A stretch of DNA of 6,960 nucleotides, taken from assembly GCA_947452355.1 (NCBI GenBank), contig CANGCU010000060.1, forward strand, positions 1 to 6,960, read 5' to 3'. Below, piece after piece: positions 1-4,351 of this stretch. Position numbers and translations under genes: made by a program. How positions within the stretch are numbered: the stretch's first letter is position 1; every line of letters begins with the position of its first letter. Under the pieces are notes generated by a model that saw only the letters and a program-made list of their open reading frames with translations, was not told the DNA's origin and searched no databases. This DNA comes from Microbacteriaceae bacterium (GTDB taxonomy: Bacteria; Actinomycetota; Actinomycetes; Actinomycetales; Microbacteriaceae).

Positions 1-413
1 CGCGACAAGAGGGAGTTAGTGGTCGAGTGACGAAGTCGCTCCACCTCTTCGTTGATCGCCGTGTCTTTCTCGATGAACGTGTCCGTTTGCGGAACGTACG
101 CTTCGGGCTGGTAATAGTCGTAGTAGGAGACAAAGTATTCGACCGCGTTCTCTGGCATGAGATCGCGAAACTCCGTTGCGAGTTGCGCGGCGAGCGTCTT
201 GTTGTGTGCGAGGACGAGCGCCGGACGTTGAATCTGTTCGATGAGCCAGGCGGTGGTCGCGGATTTCCCGGTGCCGGTCGCTCCGAGCAGCACGATGTCC
301 GTCTCTCCCGCGTTAATCCGTGCGGTCAGTTCCGCAATCGCTTTGGGCTGGTCGCCGCTCGGCGTGTAGTCGCTAATGACCTGAAAAGGTCGTACGGCTC
401 GAGTCGGTTCCAT
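1..413 (-). CDS. uvrB: UvrABC excinuclease subunit B, N-terminal part (cut by left window edge)
   Basis: UvrB is the DNA-damage-verifying helicase-like subunit of nucleotide excision repair. It is loaded by UvrA, opens the helix at the lesion and recruits UvrC for incision. The 137 complete codons seen here match the family N-terminus. Residues 17-24 read TPSGDQPK (Q-motif region), the Walker A loop GATGTGKS is at 44-51, and the [11 protein letters not shown] helicase segment is at 68-78. The damage-probing beta-hairpin follows, with [12 protein letters not shown] at 97-108. The rest of the protein (normally about 650-700 residues) lies beyond position 1. ATG at 413 is the earliest possible start, because an in-frame TAG (the coaE stop) sits 9 nt upstream with no other start codon between. 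There is no convincing Shine-Dalgarno. The gene follows coaE by 9 nt, so cotranscription, or a leaderless promoter at the coaE end, is likely. The identification is secure. Confidence 0.97.
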   Translation of the reverse strand, partial: MEPTRAVRPFQVISDYTPSGDQPKAIAELTARINAGETDIVLLGATGTGKSATTAWLIEQIQRPALVLAHNKTLAAQLATEFRDLMPENAVEYFVSYYDYYQPEAYVPQTDTFIEKDTAINEEVERLRHSTTNSLLS

Positions 414-419
414 GTGTCC

Positions 420-425
420 AGACTA
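420..425 (-). promoter_or_regulatory. Candidate -10 hexamer TAGTCT for leaderless uvrB mRNA
   Basis: TAGTCT lies exactly 6 nt before the uvrB ATG, so a start site placed about 7 nt after the hexamer falls on the A of ATG. TANNNT is the usual actinobacterial housekeeping -10 form, and leaderless mRNAs are common in that phylum. The first three bases are also the coaE stop codon. I see no TTGACA-like -35 at 16-19 nt upstream. The absence of a good Shine-Dalgarno fits but does not prove the idea. Confidence 0.3.
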
Positions 426-1031
426 AGCGCGATAGCGGTCGGTGATCGTGGACCAGAGTGTGTCCGTTTGAGCAAGTGTTGCCTCGACCGAGGTTCCGGA
501 CTCGATGATCCAATCAGCAACATCCCGTCGTTCCTGCTCGGTCGACTGTGCGTTGATTCTGGCCCAAGCGTCTTCAGAGGTGAACCCTCGAAGTGAAACC
601 AATCGATCGTGACGAACGCTTGGGTCACATGCGACAACGATGACCGAATCAAATTCACTGACACGGTTCGTCTCAACGAGAAGTGGGATGTCGTAGACGA
701 CGATCGCGTCCGGATCGACCGAAAGGATCTCGTTGACTCGTGCCCGAAATTCTGCCCCTATCGCGGGATGCACGATTCCCTCGAGGTCCTTTCGCGCGAT
801 GGAATCATCAAACACGAGCCGACCGAGAGCCGCCCTATCGAGCTCGCCGTGCCCGTCCACGACTCCGATTCCAAACCGTTCACGTATTGCCGCGAGTGTT
901 GGACTTCCTCCACGTTGAACGTATCGAACGAGTTCATCTGCTGAAATCACGTGCGCGCCGAGTTCTCGCAGTCGGTTCGATACCGTGGACTTTCCCGCGG
1001 CAATTCCGCCGGTTAACGCGATGAGTGGCAC
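423..1031 (-). CDS. coaE: Dephospho-CoA kinase
   Basis: CoaE catalyses the last step of coenzyme A synthesis, the ATP-dependent 3'-phosphorylation of dephospho-CoA in the cytoplasm. The 202-residue protein is a complete P-loop kinase. Walker A is TGGIAAGKST at 7-16 with K14. The substrate-site motif SADELVR is at 30-36 with the catalytic-type D32, and the first Asp of the common DAD form is Ser here. IVHP is at 86-89, DIPLLVE at 114-120, and a lid arginine is at about R143. The family-typical segment RRDVADWIIESGTS at 168-181 is near the C-terminus. Mycobacterial CoaE carries an extra C-terminal GrpB-like domain, which is absent here. The start is GTG at 1031, the first start codon after the rpsA terminator. 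No Shine-Dalgarno is visible before it. uvrB follows 9 nt after the TAG stop. Confidence 0.96.
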   Translation of the reverse strand: MPLIALTGGIAAGKSTVSNRLRELGAHVISADELVRYVQRGGSPTLAAIRERFGIGVVDGHGELDRAALGRLVFDDSIARKDLEGIVHPAIGAEFRARVNEILSVDPDAIVVYDIPLLVETNRVSEFDSVIVVACDPSVRHDRLVSLRGFTSEDAWARINAQSTEQERRDVADWIIESGTSVEATLAQTDTLWSTITDRYRA

Positions 1032-1037
1032 GTCTTT

Positions 1038-1043
1038 AGCGTA
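1038..1043 (-). promoter_or_regulatory. Candidate -10 hexamer TACGCT for leaderless coaE mRNA
   Basis: TACGCT (TANNNT) is followed by exactly 6 nt (AAAGAC) and then the GTG start. This would put transcription initiation on the first base of the coding region. It lies just past the rpsA terminator stem, where a fresh promoter would be needed if termination is efficient. Only 16 nt separate the terminator's T-run from GTG and they hold no purine-rich Shine-Dalgarno, so a conventional leader with a ribosome site hardly fits. The -35 region (inside the terminator stem) does not resemble TTGACA, so the call is tentative. Confidence 0.35.
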
Positions 1044-1046
1044 ACG

Positions 1047-1077
1047 AAAAGGGGTGGTCGTTTCCGACCACCCCTTT
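1047..1077 (-). terminator. Intrinsic terminator downstream of rpsA
   Basis: A perfect 13-bp inverted repeat (1048-1060 with 1065-1077) encloses a 4-nt loop. Read on the minus strand, it starts 13 nt after the rpsA TAA. It has a GC-rich stem of the form AAAGGGGTGGTCG, a GAAA (GNRA-type) tetraloop, and a TTTT run at its end. This is a textbook rho-independent terminator for rpsA. The U-run is short and partly inside the stem. In the plus direction only three Ts follow, so it probably acts mainly in the rpsA direction. Confidence 0.85.
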
Positions 1078-1090
1078 CTGAAACGAGTTG

Positions 1091-2545
1091 TTACTCGGCG
1101 GTTTCGCCCGCGAGCTTGTCGCGAAGGGCGATAAGCGCCTCGTCCTCGGCAAGTGCGCCGGGGGCTTCGGGCTCGGCGGCCGTCGCGTTCGACGACTCAG
1201 CAGGAGCAACCTCGGGGAATGCTTCGGCTTCGGCGTTCATGCGAGCGACCTGAACCTTGTGTGCTTCCCAACGAGCCTGTGCCGCGCTGTAATCGTGTTC
1301 CCACTTAGTTCGGGACTCGTCAAAGCCGTCCTTCCACTCACCCGTCGCGGGGTCGAAGCCCTCGGGGTAACGGTACGCGCCGGTCTCGTCGTAATCGGTC
1401 GGCATTCCGTAAAGCGCGGGATCGAACTCGGTGCCTTCGGGGTCAACGCCCTCGTTCGCCTGCTTGAGCGAGAGCGAGATGCGGCGACGCTCGAGGTCGA
1501 TGTCGATGATCTTGACAAACACGTCGTCGGCAACGGAAACAGCCTGTTCGGCGAGTTCGATGTGTCGAGCGGAGAGTTCCGAGATGTGAACCAGTCCCTC
1601 GATGCCGTCCGCAACTCGAACGAATGCACCGAACTGGACGAGCTTCGTCACCTTACCCGGAGCGATTTCACCGATGGCGTGCTCGCGAGCGAACACCTGC
1701 CACGGGTCTTCCTGTGTCGCCTTGAGCGAAAGCGAGATGCGCTCACGGTCATTCTCGACCTCGAGGACCTCAACCGTGACTTCTTGTCCGATTTCGACAA
1801 CCTCGGATGCGTGCTCGATGTGCTTCCACGAGAGTTCCGAGACGTGAATGAGACCGTCTACCCCACCAAGGTCAACGAATGCACCGAAGTTGACGATCGA
1901 CGAGATGACACCCTTGCGGATCTGACCCTTTTGAATGTTGCCAAGGATCTGGCTGCGGCTTTCGGATTGCGTCTGCTCCAGAAGAGCGCGTCGCGACAGC
2001 ACAACGTTGTTGCGGTTCTTATCGAGCTCGAGGATTTTGGCTTCGATTTCCTGCCCGAGGTACGGTGTCAGGTCACGAACGCGTCGAAGCTCAATGAGTG
2101 ACGCGGGAAGGAATCCGCGCAGACCGATGTCAACAATGACACCACCCTTGACGACCTCGATGACGGTACCGGTGACGATGCCGTCTGCTTCTTTGACCTT
2201 CTCGACATCTCCCCACGCACGCTCGTACTGAGCGCGCTTCTTGGAAAGGATGAGGCGACCTTCTTTATCTTCCTTCTGCAGGACGAGGGCCTCGACAACA
2301 TCGCCCACCTTGACAACCTCATCGGGGTTGACATCGTGCTTGATGGAAAGTTCGCGGATGGGGATAACACCCTCCGTCTTGTAGCCGACGTCGAGGAGAA
2401 CCTCGTCACGATCGACCTTGACGACGGTACCTTCGATGAGGTCTCCGTCGTTGAAGAACTTCAGCGTCTTTTCAACTTCGGCGAGGAAATCCTCGGCTGA
2501 TCCGATGTCATTAATCGCGACCTGAGTGGTCTGGGGTTTTGTCAT
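1091..2545 (-). CDS. rpsA: 30S ribosomal protein S1
   Basis: S1 binds single-stranded mRNA on the small ribosomal subunit and helps initiation on structured or weak ribosome sites. The 484-residue protein has four S1/OB-fold repeats at about 35-104, 121-186, 207-275 and 292-361, each ending in the RLILSKKRA or RISLSLK type of strand. E. coli S1 has six repeats; actinobacteria typically have this four-repeat form of about 480 residues. The tail includes DPALYGMPTDYDE (375-387), YPEGFDP (393-399), an acidic Ala/Glu-rich stretch, and a conserved end LRDKLAG (474-480). F305, F308, H320 and R355 in repeat 4 correspond by my alignment to the M. tuberculosis residues reported to contact pyrazinoic acid. 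ATG 2545 is firm, because an in-frame TAA lies one codon before it (positions 2549-2551). It appears monocistronic, with its own promoter region and a strong terminator. Confidence 0.98.
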   Translation of the reverse strand: MTKPQTTQVAINDIGSAEDFLAEVEKTLKFFNDGDLIEGTVVKVDRDEVLLDVGYKTEGVIPIRELSIKHDVNPDEVVKVGDVVEALVLQKEDKEGRLILSKKRAQYERAWGDVEKVKEADGIVTGTVIEVVKGGVIVDIGLRGFLPASLIELRRVRDLTPYLGQEIEAKILELDKNRNNVVLSRRALLEQTQSESRSQILGNIQKGQIRKGVISSIVNFGAFVDLGGVDGLIHVSELSWKHIEHASEVVEIGQEVTVEVLEVENDRERISLSLKATQEDPWQVFAREHAIGEIAPGKVTKLVQFGAFVRVADGIEGLVHISELSARHIELAEQAVSVADDVFVKIIDIDLERRRISLSLKQANEGVDPEGTEFDPALYGMPTDYDETGAYRYPEGFDPATGEWKDGFDESRTKWEHDYSAAQARWEAHKVQVARMNAEAEAFPEVAPAESSNATAAEPEAPGALAEDEALIALRDKLAGETAE

Positions 2546-2555
2546 GTGTTAGTTG

Positions 2556-2559
2556 CTCC
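2556..2559 (-). promoter_or_regulatory. Ribosome binding site of rpsA
   Basis: GGAG on the minus strand is separated from the rpsA ATG by 10 nt (CAACTAACAC), slightly longer than the usual 5-9 nt. Among the gene starts visible here, only this one and DUF885 (AGGA) have any clear Shine-Dalgarno. Confidence 0.55.
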
Positions 2560-2562
2560 AGA

Positions 2563-2602
2563 GGGGCATAAATAAAGCCCACGCAAATCTCTTCACGCGG
2601 GC
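2563..2602 (-). other. rpsA leader with two overlapping stem options
   Basis: On the minus strand, GCCCGCG (2602-2596) can pair with CGTGGGC (2583-2577) as a 7-bp stem with one G·U pair and a 12-nt loop. The GGGC at 2580-2577 can instead pair with GCCC (2567-2564), enclosing the AT-rich loop TTTATTTAT just before the GGAG ribosome site. The two are mutually exclusive. Ribosomal-protein leaders often fold to control their own translation, and E. coli S1 represses its own mRNA. A role here is inference from short stems. Confidence 0.25.
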
Positions 2603-2617
2603 GGCGGACAGGGATAT

Positions 2618-2633
2618 GTTGCCGGTCGGCAAC
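2618..2633. repeat. 16-bp near-perfect palindrome upstream of rpsA
   Basis: GTTGCCG-GT-CGGCAAC has two exact 7-nt arms around a 2-nt centre. It lies 85-100 nt before the rpsA start codon, at the expected transcription start of the TTGCAA/TAGACT promoter candidate. It also lies exactly between an alternative -35 (TTGAGC, 2639-2634) and -10 (TATCCC, 2616-2611). It could be a dimeric repressor operator or an RNA hairpin (6-bp stem, 4-nt loop) at the 5' end of the leader. No T-run follows on the minus strand, so it is not an obvious terminator for DUF885. Confidence 0.5.
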
Positions 2634-2638
2634 GCTCA

Positions 2639-2668
2639 AGTCTATCGCCCGTTTTGGCGGGTTTGCAA
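2639..2668 (-). promoter_or_regulatory. Candidate sigma70-type promoter of rpsA
   Basis: On the minus strand, TTGCAA (2668-2663) is followed after 18 nt by TAGACT (2644-2639). Each hexamer matches four of six consensus positions, and the -10 has the TANNNT form. Initiation would fall near 2632, giving a leader of roughly 85-90 nt. An overlapping alternative is TTGAGC (2639-2634), 17 nt, TATCCC (2616-2611), which has a weaker -10. A promoter is expected in this 126-nt gap because rpsA ends in its own terminator and ribosomal protein genes are highly expressed. Confidence 0.35.
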
Positions 2669-2671
2669 CCG

Positions 2672-4339
2672 CTACCAGTCGCCGAGAACCGCCGTACGTA
2701 GCGTGTCGAGGCCTGTACCACCGATATCGAGGGCCCGCTTGTGCCACGCAGCGAGCGAGAATCCCGTTCCCTCACGTCGCTGTGATTCGGCACGCAGTTC
2801 TTCCCAGATCCTCTGCCCGATCTTGTAGGACGGCGCTTGACCTGGCCACCCCAGATAGCGGTTCACCTCGAAGCGCACAAATTCGTCCTCCATGAGCACG
2901 TTCGCGCGCATGAAGTCGTACGCGTAATCCGCGTCCCACACTCCCCTGCCGTCTGGTCGCTGTTTGCCCAGGTGCACGCCGATGTCGAGCACGACGCGCG
3001 CCGCACGCATACGCTGCCCGTCCAGCATTCCGAATCGGTCGCCGTCGTCGTCCAGATATCCAAGTTCTGCCATCAGTCGTTCCGCGTAGAGAGCCCAACC
3101 TTCGGCGTGACCGGACGAGCCGGCTAGTTGGCGCCGCCAGGTGTTGAGTTCGCCCGAGTTATAGACGGCTTGCGAAATTTGCAAGTGGTGTCCCGGGACG
3201 CCTTCGTGGTAAACGGTCGTCGTCTCGCGCCAGGTGTCGAATTCAGTAACGCCTTCGGGGACACTCCACCACATGCGACCTGCACGGGAGAAATCGTCGC
3301 TCGGGCCGGTGTAATAGATGCCGCCATCCTTGGTTGGCGCGATGTGACACTCGAGCTTGCGCATTGGTGGAGCGATGTCGAAGTGTTCCTTGCCGAGCTC
3401 GCGGACAGCGGTATCGGACAGCTTTTGCATCCAAGCTTGCAGTGCATCGGTTCCGTGAATTTTGCGCGTCGGATCATTATCCAATGCTGCGACAGCGTCC
3501 GCGACGGAGCCACCAGAGATTCGTTTGGCGATGGACTCTTGTTCAGCGGTCATACGCGCGAGTTCCTCGAGTCCCCACTCGTAGGTCTCGTCGAGGTCGA
3601 CCGTTGCCCCGAGGAAATGACGGGAATGCAATTGGTACACCTCGCGACCAACACCGTCCTGTTCATGTGAGGCCGGGGACAATTCGTCGCGAAGGAAACG
3701 CGCAAAATCGAGGTACGCCATTCGCGCCGATTCCGCTGACGTGTGTAATTGAGCGCGGAGCGAGGCAGGCAAATCCTCCGGAGCGGTGTTCGTGGCGAAG
3801 TCCACAAAGAACCCATCGGGACCAGCATCGCGCTCCGCTTGGGAAATCACTTCGATGATCTGGCGACGAGCGGGAACCATCCCTTCGCGGATTCCCTCCG
3901 AGAGCGTCTGGCGGTAGCCATCGAGAGCGCCAGCGACATTGCCGAGCTTGGTGGCGATCGTTTCCCACGCCTCGGCACCGTCTGTTGGGATGAGGTCGAA
4001 TACGGCGCGAACATTTTGGGCGGGAGATGCGATGTTGTTCAGATCGCGAAGATGCCACTTCGATTCACCCAGTTCCAGCGCGAGCGAAAGGTCCGACGAC
4101 AAATCGAGTTGTGTCACACGGTCGACGTCGTCGACAGGGTCCGCTTTTGTCAGTGCGCTCAAGGTGTGACGAACGGCAGACATGTATGCCTCATGTCCAG
4201 CGGGTGAAAGGTCTCCGAACGATGAAATATCACCGGCACGCCCCAACCAGATGCGGGTATCGGGGTCCAACTCACAGAGAGTGTCTACCCACTCTTCGGC
4301 GATACGGTCAATTGCGCTGGGCGTGCGATTTTCGGTCAT
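2672..4339 (-). CDS. DUF885 family protein, putative zinc metallopeptidase
   Basis: This 555-residue protein carries the hallmark of the DUF885 family (Pfam PF05960): HEGVPGHHLQ at 378-387, an HExxxxHH arrangement in which H378, E379 and H384/H385 are likely metal or catalytic residues. It is followed by HAEGWALYAERL at 411-422, where the Glu is a probable third ligand, as in gluzincin-type peptidases. The C-terminal PSYKIGQRIW (503-512) is also family-typical. There is no signal peptide or membrane helix, so it is probably cytoplasmic. Its substrate is unknown and I do not assign one. ATG 4339 is the earliest possible start because the in-frame polA TAG is 9 nt upstream. AGGA overlapping that TAG gives a Shine-Dalgarno with 7-nt spacing. 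The close junction suggests cotranscription or coupling with polA. The length is typical and I see no damage. Confidence 0.88.
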   Translation of the reverse strand: MTENRTPSAIDRIAEEWVDTLCELDPDTRIWLGRAGDISSFGDLSPAGHEAYMSAVRHTLSALTKADPVDDVDRVTQLDLSSDLSLALELGESKWHLRDLNNIASPAQNVRAVFDLIPTDGAEAWETIATKLGNVAGALDGYRQTLSEGIREGMVPARRQIIEVISQAERDAGPDGFFVDFATNTAPEDLPASLRAQLHTSAESARMAYLDFARFLRDELSPASHEQDGVGREVYQLHSRHFLGATVDLDETYEWGLEELARMTAEQESIAKRISGGSVADAVAALDNDPTRKIHGTDALQAWMQKLSDTAVRELGKEHFDIAPPMRKLECHIAPTKDGGIYYTGPSDDFSRAGRMWWSVPEGVTEFDTWRETTTVYHEGVPGHHLQISQAVYNSGELNTWRRQLAGSSGHAEGWALYAERLMAELGYLDDDGDRFGMLDGQRMRAARVVLDIGVHLGKQRPDGRGVWDADYAYDFMRANVLMEDEFVRFEVNRYLGWPGQAPSYKIGQRIWEELRAESQRREGTGFSLAAWHKRALDIGGTGLDTLRTAVLGDW

Positions 4340-4345
4340 GCGAAA

Positions 4346-4351
4346 ATCCTA
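4346..4351 (-). promoter_or_regulatory. TAGGAT at the polA/DUF885 junction: Shine-Dalgarno and possible -10
   Basis: The minus-strand hexamer TAGGAT combines three things. It contains the polA stop (TAG) and the AGGA ribosome site of the next gene (7 nt before ATG). It is also a TANNNT motif exactly 6 nt before ATG, the spacing of a leaderless -10 element. The Shine-Dalgarno reading is the simpler one here. The promoter reading is raised only because coaE and uvrB show the same geometry. Confidence 0.3.

Noticed and set aside
926..935. Possible SOS (LexA) box GAAC-GA-GTTC upstream of uvrB
   Set aside because: The arms are separated by 2 nt, not the 4 nt of the actinobacterial LexA box. The site is inside coaE about 500 nt from the uvrB start, and similar GAAC/GTTC words occur by chance in coding sequence here.
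1088..2101. A 337-codon open frame on the plus strand opposite rpsA
   Set aside because: It is fully antisense to an unmistakable S1 gene. The lack of stops follows from strong codon bias in rpsA, and the translation has no recognisable family features.
2646..2661. Possible terminator hairpin (CGCC/GGCG) just after DUF885
   Set aside because: The stem is only 4 bp in either register and no T-run follows on the minus strand. It overlaps the better-supported promoter spacer.
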